A stretch of 64,000 nt of DNA, taken from NCBI GenBank assembly GCA_037893245.1, contig JBAIAA010000101.1, positions 558,001 to 622,000 on the forward strand, written 5' to 3'. The stretch comes from Crossaster papposus (lineage: Eukaryota; Echinodermata; Asteroidea; Velatida; Solasteridae). The notes under the pieces were generated by a model. It was not told the DNA's origin and did no database searches. It saw only the letters and a program-made list of their open reading frames with translations. Of the stretch, positions 37,401-48,200 are shown piece after piece (within the stretch, counting starts at the first letter, position 1; every line of letters begins with the position of its first letter). The position numbers and the translations under genes were made by a program.

Positions 37401-39983
37401 TGGCCGACACATCAATCACATCACTGGAAAAAGATTGAAGGCAAAAAAAGGGACTTTCAATGAAAACAACAAATCAATATTCCTATCACAGGTTTAAGAT
37501 TTATGGAAAAAAATTGAGAAAAATTCTACGAGTTTCAATTAAAGTGTAAACAACAATCAGAAAAAAATATAAACAATTACCAAATTATTATGAAATACCT
37601 TACTTGGCTGTTGGTGACTGACAGTCTAAAGCACCCTGTAAAATTATGGCACATGGTGTGCCGTCATTTTCAAGAACAGTGATATTTTTATATCAATTTC
37701 CAATGCTGTTTGGCCGACCAAATAAAACTGGGTTCTTTCAAATACCATCTCAATTTATCGTATTTAGTTAGTTTACATTTTGTTAGCAATCGATATGAAC
37801 GGGTACAAGCCGGCTAGACTGGTTCCCTGACCGTACAATTCCCCAACCTTTATCAATTGCTCCGTTTTATCTTAAGTGGGGTCAAGGAACCAGACTTCAA
37901 GAACTTGGTTTTTTCAGCATCTACTAACTCAAACCTTCAAACAAGTCAGTGTAACAATATTTGCTATACAATCCTAACCCCCCAAATTCATCTCTTTCTG
38001 AAAATTACAGCAAAAGCAAATGATGTATATTCCCTTTAAGTTTTCTACTACATAAGCAGTTACTAGCAAACAACTGATGCTCGTATAAATCTTTAGTTGT
38101 GATTAAACTTTAAACAAGGTTAAATTTGGTGGTGAACTTATTTGCGTGTCAAAGAGCTCCAAGAAATTGGAAAGTGCTTAACCAGTTCGTGCCGGGATTA
38201 TTTTAACATCACTGAGCCGACGCGCGGGATTATTTTTAACGAAACTCGATCCGAAGCGGGTTCAGGCCAATAGTGCCGGGAAGCACACCCACGCCTTTCC
38301 GGCCTTGCTCACTGCTGACAGACATTTTTCGGCCTTGCTTGTGACGTGTTTATGCGTCATCCGTTTTGAATCTGGGGAAAACTTTGCGTTTATATTCGTC
38401 ATCCGGCGCGAACTGGTTAAAGGGGAGAGGTCAAGTTTACAAGACTTACTTGGCTGCTTTGTGCAGAATTCTATTTAATTCCGACTGTTCATCGCCTTTC
38501 CTCAAGGAAGACGGACTTTGACTTCCATATTCACTGAAAGTAAAATGTACAGACATGACAGACGATAAAAACAATTTACAAATAAATGTACGACAAAATT
38601 GGGTGGATATTAAAAACCCAATCCACATTGTGGACCTAAGCAGGAATCGAACCTGGATCATCAAAGTGGATAGTAAGGAAAAAAACAATTTTTTGTATGC
38701 AAATTGTCCATCACAAGGCCAAAGGCCACTCGAAATGTGGGCAACAGAGGAAAGTGTGGAAGAACCAGCCTCTCACACTGAACCAAGACAATCTGATTTC
38801 TTCACAGTATGAATAGGGTTGGGATGGGTAACTAGTCCACTGCAATGCATTATACCTCTACCCATATTTATTTATGTCATATTTATTGAGGGTAAACTCC
38901 AATCAGTGCACAGCACTGCTTTCCATGGAGGCCCTCAGGTGCTGAATTGAGAAGGACGCGGCTACAACGTAGTCGGGCCGCTGGCACGTATATTAAGCAT
39001 AGAAATGTCATAGCCCAGGCTGAGCTCGAACCCACAACCTGAAGAATTACCTGCAGACCACGAATTCAATGCTCCAGACCACTAGGTCACAGCACCTTTA
39101 CCACTGCGCCAACCTGACTACCCTAACCAGTGCCCACATGCAATGTGTCACTCCAAGGAGCTCTAAGGAGCTCTGATGAGTGGTCAACAAATGCCATCTA
39201 GTATTCCTCATGCACGGAGTCTATAGACGATGTGTCCTCTGTTTACATCTGTATTCAAATGTGCCCGGCGGTATGCGCACGCATCATGTTTTACATAAAT
39301 TTGGTTAAGAGATGACGTCAGAGATCACATAATTCAAAGGCGATCTGATCTGACCTGCGACGTCACTCTTTAAGCAAATTTTATGTAAAACACGATGGGT
39401 GCGCATACTGCCGGGCAAATTTGAATACAGATGTAAACACGTGACGTCAGAGGGCACCTGTTAACGCTCACCTGTTGATTGGTCTACTGGATTGATGTCT
39501 GCCGGGGTCTACAAGCAAACGACTCCTCTCATCGGGAGATTCAACCTGAATCCAAACGAGCAAAATGCGATTGATCAAATGAATCTCCAAAGAACCACGG
39601 AGGTCGACTGACTAGGTTACTAATGACATTCATACAGAGTAAATTTTTAATTACATGTTTATACGTTCCTTTTGCTGTTGTTTTTGTGTTTTTTTCCTAG
39701 CCACTTTTTATGTTTTTTTGGTTTTATTGTTTTGTATCACAGTTTGTATTTTCTTTGTTAATTAACCCTAACCCTGCCAGACCCAGCACAGTGCATCTGT
39801 GGTGACTGCTTGACCTTGCTGCACTCTGCACACAAGTCAATGTGACAAAGTATGCAATCTGATGCGTCTGGCAGGGTTTCTAGCAAAATACCATAGAGAG
39901 TTAGGGTCAAATAAATAATAATAATAATAATAATAATAAACCTGAGTTCGTTTGTCCTCATCGCGTCCAAAGCAGCACCCCAT
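34457..39983 (-). CDS. LAMTOR1: LAMTOR1 (p18, Ragulator lysosomal anchor) homologue, 6 coding exons
   Basis: Membrane anchor of the Ragulator complex on late endosomes and lysosomes, which recruits Rag GTPases and mTORC1. Exons: 39983-39942, 39545-39472, 38533-38450, 37423-37346, 36756-36627 and 34549-34457, giving 166 aa (human 161). The N-terminus MGCC supplies Gly2 for myristoylation and Cys3/Cys4 for palmitoylation. RSRLLVDP, NDVIDVSAIDSHTMEQHEYL, DRARTY and the C-terminal KHREDLVVQFPQT follow the order of the human protein. The ATG exon is preceded by a CT-rich acceptor near 40065, so a noncoding first exon probably lies upstream, perhaps in the GC-rich region near 41.3-41.9 kb. A polyadenylation signal reads AATAAA on the minus strand at 34439-34434, close after the stop. 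Introns carry TTAA-type and GGGGCC-type MITEs. Confidence 0.94.
34842..35083 (+). mobile_element. TTAA family A MITE, copy 7
   Basis: Full-length. Its right TTAA (35080-35083) is also the left TTAA of copy 8, which lies in opposite orientation. LAMTOR1 intron. Confidence 0.92.
35080..35319 (-). mobile_element. TTAA family A MITE, copy 8
   Basis: Full-length, in inverted orientation directly against copy 7, giving a long composite palindrome from 34842 to 35319. Confidence 0.92.
35835..35895. repeat. Cluster of ACTCGCGAGT palindromes
   Basis: tactcgcgagta occurs twice, followed by ttcgcgagtactcg and cactactcgcccag within 60 bp, in an intron of LAMTOR1. The TCGCGA core resembles CGCG-type promoter motifs, but nothing else marks this as a promoter. 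Confidence 0.6.
36206..36582. mobile_element. TTAA family B MITE, copy 7
   Basis: Complete, with TTAA at both ends and the internal palindrome cgatcaccatccggcgatcg. It ends about 45 bp from the donor of LAMTOR1 exon 5. Confidence 0.9.
36861..37090. mobile_element. GGGGCCAATTTCAT family MITE, copy 6, decayed right end
   Basis: Left TIR gggccaatttcatggagcag is good. The right TIR (gagcagctccagg) is eroded. Confidence 0.7.
38178..38420 (+). mobile_element. TTAA family A MITE, copy 9
   Basis: Complete, TTAA borders. It ends 30 bp from the donor of LAMTOR1 exon 3. Confidence 0.93.
38995..39125 (-). repeat. tRNA-derived SINE head
   Basis: The minus strand reads gttggcgcagtggtaaagg (box A) and, about 80 nt later, gttgtgggttcgagctcag (box B), with a long variable region between. 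This is the layout of a pol III SINE, in LAMTOR1 intron 2. Confidence 0.65.
39235..39455. mobile_element. Foldback element with inverted arms of about 70-85 bp
   Basis: The arms share gtttacatctgtattcaaat, gcccggcggtatgcgcac and gttttacataaa with their inverse at 39372-39440. The right arm edge carries cacgtgacgtca. LAMTOR1 intron 2. Confidence 0.8.
39762..39910. mobile_element. MITE with telomere-like ends, copy 2
   Basis: Same body as 14477-14626 (tgcatctgtggtgactgctt, tgtgacaaagtatgcaatct). The right end, gttagggtcaa, has one change and abuts an (AAT)n run near LAMTOR1 exon 1. Confidence 0.75.
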
Positions 39984-40252
39984 GGTTAACTGTGCATCAC
40001 CGTCTCATTGAACAGGATGGAGACTAGGTGCTTGAAACTTCTACTTGTAGATCACATGCACTGCAGAGAGAGAGCAAGCTGTAAGAAAAATTGATAAGTA
40101 TAACAAATTATGATGAAATTTGAAATTAATTTATCTATAGAAAACGAAATATCAGAGTAATTGTACAGACACCAGTCATTTTTCCCTCAATTTGCCCAAA
40201 CAATCAAAGCATGACTGGTTGCCTGCATGCTTTTCAAAATCATCAAATGACC

Positions 40253-40509
40253 AGGGCCCAATTTCTTGGCTCTGCTTACCGTTAGCGAAAAATCTCTGCT
40301 TACTATAGCAGAAAATTTGGTGCTTACGGTAAACGTATTTCACGCGTTAGCAAGGAATTTTGGTCTCTGAGCATGCGTACATCCCGTAACTAAGGATTCT
40401 GTGCTTACCGGGTGAGCAAATAATTTTTCTGCTAGCGCGGTTAGCGGAAAATGGTGACCGTAAGCGAGGAATCTTGTGGTTAAAAACAGAGCCATGAAAT
40501 TGGGCCCTG
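40253..40509. mobile_element. 257-bp foldback with AGGGCCCAATTTC ends
   Basis: Ends agggcccaatttcttggctc and gagccatgaaattgggccct are inverse copies. The ends resemble the GGGGCCAATTTCAT family, but the interior is different (gcttaccgttagcg motifs). Confidence 0.8.
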
Positions 40510-41116
40510 AAGACAGAGATATTTCCATTTTTGGGGAGCTAAACTAATTTATACTGGTGGTTTTTGTGGACTAAACTCCAGCACAAAAAACTACTGTTTT
40601 TTTTTATTGGAACTAGCCCTCTAAAAAGGGCTGTAAATTAAGGATGTGCATCGCATCAGATTGGGTTGACTAGGCCAAACCGACCCAAAACATTAAAAAT
40701 ATAAACCGAATCCGAACCCAAACCAGAACTCTTAAACCCAACCTGACCCGACCCGACCCGACCCGACCCGACCCGACTCGATCCTGACCCAACAAAATCG
40801 GAACCAAACCAAAACCAAAAACGAACAAAAATGCTTTCTGTTTTGTGCCTGAACTTAAACCAGTATCGCATGAATATAAATTGATCAAGCAACGTCCACC
40901 TGTTTAACATACCATCCTGTGGTATGTAAAGAATTAAAATGTATCTGTTTGTGCGCGCATTTCCGATCTAATTTTATTCCCCTTCTTATTACTAGCTCAA
41001 AACCACCTCTAAATGGTCGTCAATCTCTGGGCCCAGGTCCAAAATGTAACCTTCCGACACCGGCACACATTAAACCCTAACCCCTTGACTACTAAAGTAT
41101 CGTGAATCCGCCAAGC

Positions 41117-41265
41117 GAAGTGGCAAAATGGCAAAGTGGCAAATGGGCAAAGTGGCAAAGTGGCAAATGGGCAAAGTGGCAAATGGGCAAAGTGGCAAAT
41201 GGGCAAAATAAATGGGCGAAGTGGCAAATTAAATGGGCGAAGTGGCAAATTAAATGGGCCTTCGC
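41117..41265 (+). repeat. Minisatellite of GGGCAAAGTGGCAAAT units
   Basis: About nine imperfect units of 8-17 bp (gtggcaaatgggcaaa, gtggcaaattaaatgggcga). Reading frames through it are low-complexity artefacts. Confidence 0.9.
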
Positions 41266-41329
41266 AAATAACTGGAAACGAGTGAAGTGACTGTACATGT
41301 AAAACAATTGTGATAAGAGCAATTGTGCG

Positions 41330-41860
41330 ACTGCGACTGCGAGCCTTGCATTTTACAAAGTGTCGATGACGCAAACATGTAAGCAATCGATCGATGGCTG
41401 CGCGATTGCATAATCGCGCAGCGCGATCGGGATATCGCGCAGATCGACAGATCGCGCAAACAAAATACAGGCACTGATCAAGCCGGACGTACGGAGACAT
41501 CCTGGTGTTAAGTTTCACTTTCAGTGTGTATGTGTGTACAGTTTAAAACGCTTCAATTCAGCATTTCTCTAAGTACGTTAGAGTACGCAAAAAGCATGGG
41601 TATTTTCCCAAACTGTAAGGTGCAACCACGTAATAACCATACGTACCGATGGCAATATCCAACTTTCGCACAATGCACTTCGTTGTCGGTGTTTTGTCAC
41701 TAAACAAAAACTCAGCTGTTTTTTATTAAGATTGGTCTTTTTTACTTTTCTGAATCCGCGTGCACTGCATGCGCTATATGGCGCACACGTGACGTACGTA
41801 ATTTTCTGGCGAAACCTCCATCTCTGTTCAAACTGTTGAGGGCGCTATAGCAATTGAAAT
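41330..41860. promoter_or_regulatory. GC-rich block and candidate LAMTOR1 promoter
   Basis: CpG-dense sequence (cgcgcagcgcgatcgg, gatatcgcgcagatcg) is followed by gcgcacacgtgacgta near 41783 and gttgagggcgctatagc near 41838. CACGTGAC is the core of lysosomal CLEAR/E-box sites, which would suit LAMTOR1. The link is inferred from position only. Confidence 0.35.
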
Positions 41861-42002
41861 TCAATGCAGATTTCTGTAATACATGGAGCTAGCTATGAAG
41901 AGCTCCATGAATACATGTACATCCATGCGTACATTTTTTTTAAAAGCTTAATGTATCTTCTTTCACTTCAAGTCTTTACCACACTTACCCCCTACTTACT
42001 AC

Positions 42003-42268
42003 TTACCATGTGGTAAATGGTGGGTGTCGTGTGGTAAACGGTGGCTGTCATGTGGTAAACAGCGAGTGTCAAGTGGTAAATGCATGGCTGTCAGTGTCAC
42101 TGTTTACCACTTGACTTGGCACCCACTGTTTACTACCGTTTACCACATGACGCTGTTTACCACGACAACCACCGTTTACCACTCGATATGCAGTTTACCA
42201 CTCGACACCCTGTTTACCACGGTTTCCCACTAGACACCCACCGTTTACCACTCGACACCCACCCAGTG
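42003..42268. repeat. Minisatellite that switches strand in the middle
   Basis: Left part has units of the form gtggtaaacggtgggtgtc. From about 42100 the inverse form gacacccaccgtttaccac takes over for seven or more units. Unit size is about 20-22 bp. Confidence 0.9.
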
Positions 42269-42541
42269 TTTAATATAATGGAGATCAATGATGGTACCCA
42301 ATGAAGCAGTATATATAGGGCAGCAGAATTAACAGTACAGCCATAATTGTTTCAGGCCAGGTCCAAAATGGGCTTCCAGAGCAGAGCTGTGGCAAGTCTA
42401 TCGTCAGCCTGCTCACGTGTAGTTCATTGGACTGTTGACCCAATATTTCATCCCCGCTCAAAACACTGAGAAGGCTGGCTAGTGGAGTGGATGTATGCTT
42501 CCAAAGCTCACAGAGACACCTCACCACTAACAACTTCAACA

Positions 42542-42780
42542 TTAACCAGTTCGTGCCGGAGAACGTATATACATGCAAAGTTTTCCCCAGATTCAAAACA
42601 TGACGCATAATCACATTACGAGCAAGGCCGGAAATGTCTGTCAGCAGCGAGCAAGGCCGGAAATGCGTGGGTGTGCTTCCTGGTAACATCGGCCTGAAAC
42701 CGCCTCGGATCGAGTTTCGTTAAAAATAATCCCGCGCCTCGGCTTGGTAATGTTAAATAATCCTGGCGCGAACTGGTTGA
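42542..42780 (-). mobile_element. TTAA family A MITE, copy 10
   Basis: Full-length. The right border has mutated to TTGA. Confidence 0.9.
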
Positions 42781-43443
42781 AACTTACCCAAATAATTGAC
42801 ATAGAAAAAGACACTTTTTTTCCAGTACTGGGCTATAGTTTATTTTGCCTTTTCCTAATTATACTGAATTTCTTTCCAAAAGAACTAATTCCCTTAAAAC
42901 TTAATTTTTTTTGTCTAAAAATATTTACAATGACTTAACCTTATTATTACCATAGTTTTTTAGTGAACTTTTTCAGTCAACTTAAACAAATTATGTCACA
43001 CACTCACTGTCCTAACTCTTATGATAGTTGTAATGTCATTTACCCAGCAACACAACTGTGTCCAACAGAGAGATATAATTCAGTCATTGCACACTGTCAG
43101 TCACAGATCAAGTCACTAGTTATTCACGTGAACTATGTGACAGAGACACTCCTATGCCATTGTTTATGCCAGGTTACTTGTGATTTGTGCTTGTTCCAAA
43201 ATGATTTTAGTCATGCAGATAGGTGAACGAAAGTTCAATCGAATGATATAAGCATAGAATTTGGCACACAATCATAGTATGTCATGAGAAAGATATTTAG
43301 ATATAGAAATTTCAGGTAGAATAATCAGCAATTTTTTTAATTTTCTAAATGGCTTTCATTGCATGTTTAAAATTTTGTATTAGACAAATACAATGACATA
43401 CTCATACTGTGTGATAAATTTCATTCAAGTGTACAATTCTATC

Positions 43444-43865
43444 ATATGTGACCTGGCACCATGAAATGGGTGGAAAGTCTCGAAATTAAAAAGTTGACAT
43501 TATTACATTTCTAGAATAAAGAAGTCCTTAGCTTTCAAATGATGTATTGTGTGTTGCTGTAGCTTATTCCTAGGCGCCGCTATACTCTTTTGAAATAGCT
43601 GAAGTCATGCTCCCTTGTTTTGAGAAAACGGAGTTCAAAGTCTGTGAACCGTGTCAACTATACTACCAATCAGTGCAATTCAGTTACAAAAAACACACAG
43701 TTTTAATTGAGCTATTAAAATTTGGGATATGATAAAGTTTTTATGTATGTAAAAACGTTAACAACTCCAAAACGACCTCCCACTTGAAAAATTGACGTTT
43801 CGGCCAATAACTTGTTTTGGCCATGTGCGACTTTCCGCTCATTTCGTGGTGCCAGGTCACATATT
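43444..43865. mobile_element. 420-bp foldback element with ATATGTGACCTGGCACC ends
   Basis: Left end atatgtgacctggcaccatg and right end cgtggtgccaggtcacatat are inverse copies over about 35 bp. Single copy in the window. Confidence 0.85.
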
Positions 43866-44775
43866 GTCCACCAATCTGCGGAGTACTTGTGATTACCTCG
43901 ATTGCAACGTTATCACACATTAGCGGAACACACAAACGATGAACGACAGAAACCATCACTGTTTTGGTCCAGGAATTGTCCGGAGACTTTCAAAGCTCAC
44001 TTCCACAACTGTTTGCTCTTACTGGACCATAAGGCTGCAGCCTATTGTCCTCTGACTAATGAATTCCTTAGTATATACATGTATAAATAATGTCTTAGCC
44101 TTTCCAGTCCGGCTCAACACAGCACAGCTTGTCTCCAAACATTACACTGCACCACAGCAAAGACCAATGGAACTCTGTGTTTGCTGATATGGGTTTCTCA
44201 GTGCCTGAAAATCAAGAGAACAAACGTACAAAAGGGTTAAAGTAGGTTTGGTTAAAATAATTTTAAAAAATTCAAAGCAATTGTTTTTAACTACCTCGCA
44301 AGCAGTTTGAATTGGTAACGAAATCTCCAACTTGAAACTAGAGTTAGACTTGAAATCAGGTCGTTAGACACTGTCGTGTTTGTCCGTTCATAAAATTAAA
44401 CTAGTGCTTAGCAACCATGCCCACAGTTCAACATTTCGCGACCGGACAGGTCCAGTCTAACGATTTGACCCATATGATTCCAGGCTTATATTCAAACATG
44501 TATGTGCGGCAAGCTAACTGCATATATGCATAACGTTTCCATAAAGAGGGCCAATGGTAACTCATCTGGTATAATAGGAATCATCCATTATACATATGGG
44601 GATATCTTTTTCTCGATCAGTGTGTCTTTCTAATTCTGCATATTCCCTTTGTTATGTTAAACTAAAGAGTATGAGAACGTTTTCACATATTATTACATCG
44701 ATCACTTCATATAACCCCTGGAAGTGTGTCAGTACATTACATGTACCATTAACTTGATTTCAAATCTAAAACTAG

Positions 44776-45046
44776 TTAACCAGTTCGCGCCGGATGACGA
44801 ATATAAACGCAAAGTTTCCCTCAGATTCAAAACGGATGACGCATAAACATGCCACGAGCCAGGCCGAAAATTTCTGTCAGCAGCGAGCAAGGCCGAAAAT
44901 GTCTGTCAGCAGCGAGCAAGGCCGGAAATGCGTGGGTGTGCTTCCCGGCACTGGTGGCCTGAACCTGCTTCGGATTAAGTTTCGTTAAAAATAATCCTGC
45001 GCGTCGGCTCGGTGATGTTAAAATAATCCTGGCGCGAACTGGTTAA
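44776..45046 (-). mobile_element. TTAA family A MITE, copy 11, with internal 30-bp duplication
   Basis: Complete termini, but longer than the 242-bp norm because tctgtcagcagcgagcaagg is present twice in tandem. Confidence 0.92.
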
Positions 45047-45227
45047 GCAATCAAAAAATGTCTGCCTATTTGCAGTAATATATACAACTTGAAAGTGAGA
45101 TTTTGCTTTTAAAATTATTTCAACTAAACAAAATTACAACAGTTTTTGAACAACCGACTCGGAACTATAAATTGTGAAAAAAAACAAAATTTTGTGGGTG
45201 ACGAAACTAGTCCATGAAGCCTCGGAC

Positions 45228-48200
45228 TTACTTTTTTGTGGTTCCAAATCCTGAGAAGCCCATCAGGGCCGCCATGTCAGGGTCCAGCCCCGAGTCCAGA
45301 TCATCGTCCTCAGCTTTCCGTTTTCTCTCTTGCCGTTTCTCTTTCTTGTAGGCTTTCTGTTTAGTTTCCTTTTGCCAAAAACAAACAAACAGAAAGAGAA
45401 AGAAAAACACATTATAGCAAATATTTGCAAGGAACCAGTGATATGCAGTATATGTTCCATTGTATATTGGCTGGTAAGCTGCTGTCGTCAGCAAATAGTT
45501 TGTTTTTAGCAAATTTCGATGTTTAGCGGCTGCGGTTGCAATTGGCTATTTTTCAAACCTTGGCTTGCACTCCAGTTTCTGCTTGAACCGCCTCAAAACT
45601 CTAGGTTTGCATATTAGGATTTTATGATCCAGCTGTGGAAACAGAGGGTACCCCATCCTGAACTGAAGCACAAGACTTTGGTCCAAAGCCACAGGGAAAA
45701 AACATGGTTTCAGAAATGGTCCAAGCTCTCAAAAACAACTCGGCTCTCAGGACACTATGGTCAAAAGCTAGAATCTGAAGCTGAAGACAAACCCAAGGTT
45801 TCAGAAATGGCCCAAGCTCTCCGCAAATGTACCTCTTCTCTAAGCTCTTGCATTCTGGCTTCGAAGTCATAGTCCTTCTTCTTTTCCTCCTTCTTTCTCT
45901 TGTTCAGCTCAAAACGCCTCTTGACTTGGTCCAGCGTTGACCGTTCCACTTTCATGGACATGCCGAGATTTCTTTGATCTGTCGGTGTGAGAAATATGTG
46001 AAGAAAAGTTTTCCAGTTTGTGAATGTCCCTGATTCACGTTAGAATTGTTAAACCTACGTCCTAACTGCACCCATCAGATACTAAGAAGATGATGAAGGC
46101 TTAGGAAGTATAAAGTATGTAGTATCATTTTTTGGTACGTAGGATCAAATTGCTCACAAACAAAACCTTATCCAGCTTTCTTTCAAACGACACCATTTCA
46201 GGCAGATTCAGGTATTTGATAGCAGTTGTTTTTACTTTGAGCAAGGTTTTTGTCATTAAATCTGCCATTGCCTAGTCGGCAAAACTATGTTTCAAACACG
46301 GGTTAATAAGTAAGAAAAACGCGAGGTAAAATGAAATATCCAAACACGCGTTTCAAATGTGTTCTAGACGTATTACAATGTAATATGCGTGTGTGAAACT
46401 ACTGTTAAACATGTGTCCATTTAAAACGAGTGTTTGGATATTTAATTTTAGCTCGCTAAGAAACAGGCTTTTTTTAAACAAAGTTTTGCCAACTGGGTGT
46501 TTTTTAGGTGATTGCATATGATTTTACATGGCTTTAACATGTCGACTGCCAACTAGAAGTATAGTCAGAGTAACAGGTGCAACGGATTCTGCCACTACTA
46601 GTAGACTCGTAGAAAATGAAAGATTTTTGTATTGTAAATTGAATAAACTAGCAAAAAATACGCTGCTGGCAGTGGTGAGGACATACATGTGTATGTAAAA
46701 AAAAAAAAAAAATCGGTTAAAAAAAAAAGTACTTATTAAGTATGCGCATGCGTACAATGCTTGACAAATGAGGGCGCCCTGTGAAATTATGCCCGGCAGT
46801 CAACGTGTTATACAATAACCCCTTAAAGGTAGGATTCACCATTGGTCATTACTTGAATTATCATTAATGGGTAGATTTGGGAGGTTGTATTTCATAGTGA
46901 ATATCGTTTAACTGACCTGTCCGAAGTTTCACAATCATAGATGCTGAGAAAAGCACGAAAAACAGCGTTTGTTTTCAACCGGCGTCGAGCAGTTATTTCT
47001 TATGTTATCTTTGTTTTTTTCACGATCGCCGTCTGGCGATCGCGAATTTTTCTTTACAATTTTTACAATTTTCGAAATTATTACAGGATATCTAGCGCAA
47101 TCATTTTGCTGGATGCCTAGAATCACTATTTACTTTCAAATGAGTAAGAGATTTCTTAATAATTCGGTAGTAAATGTTTTTCGATATCTGCAAATGTTGT
47201 ATCCTACCTTTAATGCCAGCAAGCGGCTAAAGCCACGGCCCACTAATCCTTCAAGAATACTGTGGCCAGCTCTGCAATGCTGTAGAACACAGCCTGTTAG
47301 ACAGCTGCACACTCGGTCCATTATGCAGTGCAGCTATGGGACAAAAGCTGGTGTGCAGTCATGCGTATAATTAGGTGCAGTGAGGTATAAATACCGCTGT
47401 CAGGGGGGTAAACGTTAAGGAAAGAAAAGCAACCGTAGAACACTTACGTTTCTTCCCGTTGATGTGGTCAAGAAAATTGATGGAATCTTTAACGACGCAG
47501 TCGCAGACATTACAATAGTAGCCACCCATCTGTGAGGAGGGTGTGGTCTTTGTGATGACCTGGGATTTCCCCAGGCGTGACTCCAGGTCCACTTTGTACT
47601 CTCGCTGCTTGAGGAGTTCCCGTTTGATGGGAGGCTCTCTGCTCTTTCTGTCTGTAAATTGATATTAGTTTTTTTAATAAATGAATAAAATTAAAAACAA
47701 AAACAAAAGTGATCTTCACAAAATCCTCGCATTGTAATCGGATGAAATTTCCCTACAGCCTATGGTGTGTAAGGCAGACATCGCTGTAAATATTTGTACA
47801 TAAACAATGGTAACATTCATATGAAGCAAAATATGAGATGAGACGGGAAAACCCCCCCCCCCCCCCCCCCCCTCCTTTTTGGTGGTCTTTGTGCCTGCGA
47901 AATGTTGTGGTTTCTCAGGAATTCTTGTTAGGTTTATAGGGGGTTTGGGTGTGTTAGGTATTAATAGTCTAGAGAGTGTATAGGTTTCGGGGACGAAGGG
48001 GAAGTCCCATATCTTGCTAGGTAAAATAACTTTTTATGAAGACTTCAAGTTTTTATTCAATTCACTAAACTTGCATGTTTAACAAATAACTAAAGATAAG
48101 TCCAAATTGAAGCCCTCTTTTTTTGTCTATTGTCGAGTTATACCTGTTTCATCTTCATCTTCTTCCTCTTTACTTATCCGCTCCTTGGCGATTTGTTCAA

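Larger units (their letters stand above)
39984..45227. other. LAMTOR1 upstream / ZMAT2 downstream region
   Basis: Holds a probable LAMTOR1 5' UTR exon ending near 40065-39984, a GC-rich block (41330-41470), two minisatellites, a (CCGAC)n tract (about 40741-40780), a 257-bp foldback (40253), a 420-bp foldback (43444) and two family A MITEs. No additional coding exon was recognised. Confidence 0.55.

Noticed and set aside
41009..41518. 169-residue minus-strand frame with PICHFAHLPLCPF repeats
   Set aside because: Low-complexity translation of the minisatellite at 41117-41265 and adjacent GC-rich DNA.
39984..45227. Searched for ANAPC15, the next gene I recall in the human block
   Set aside because: No exon resembling it was found; the region is repeats and a presumed promoter.
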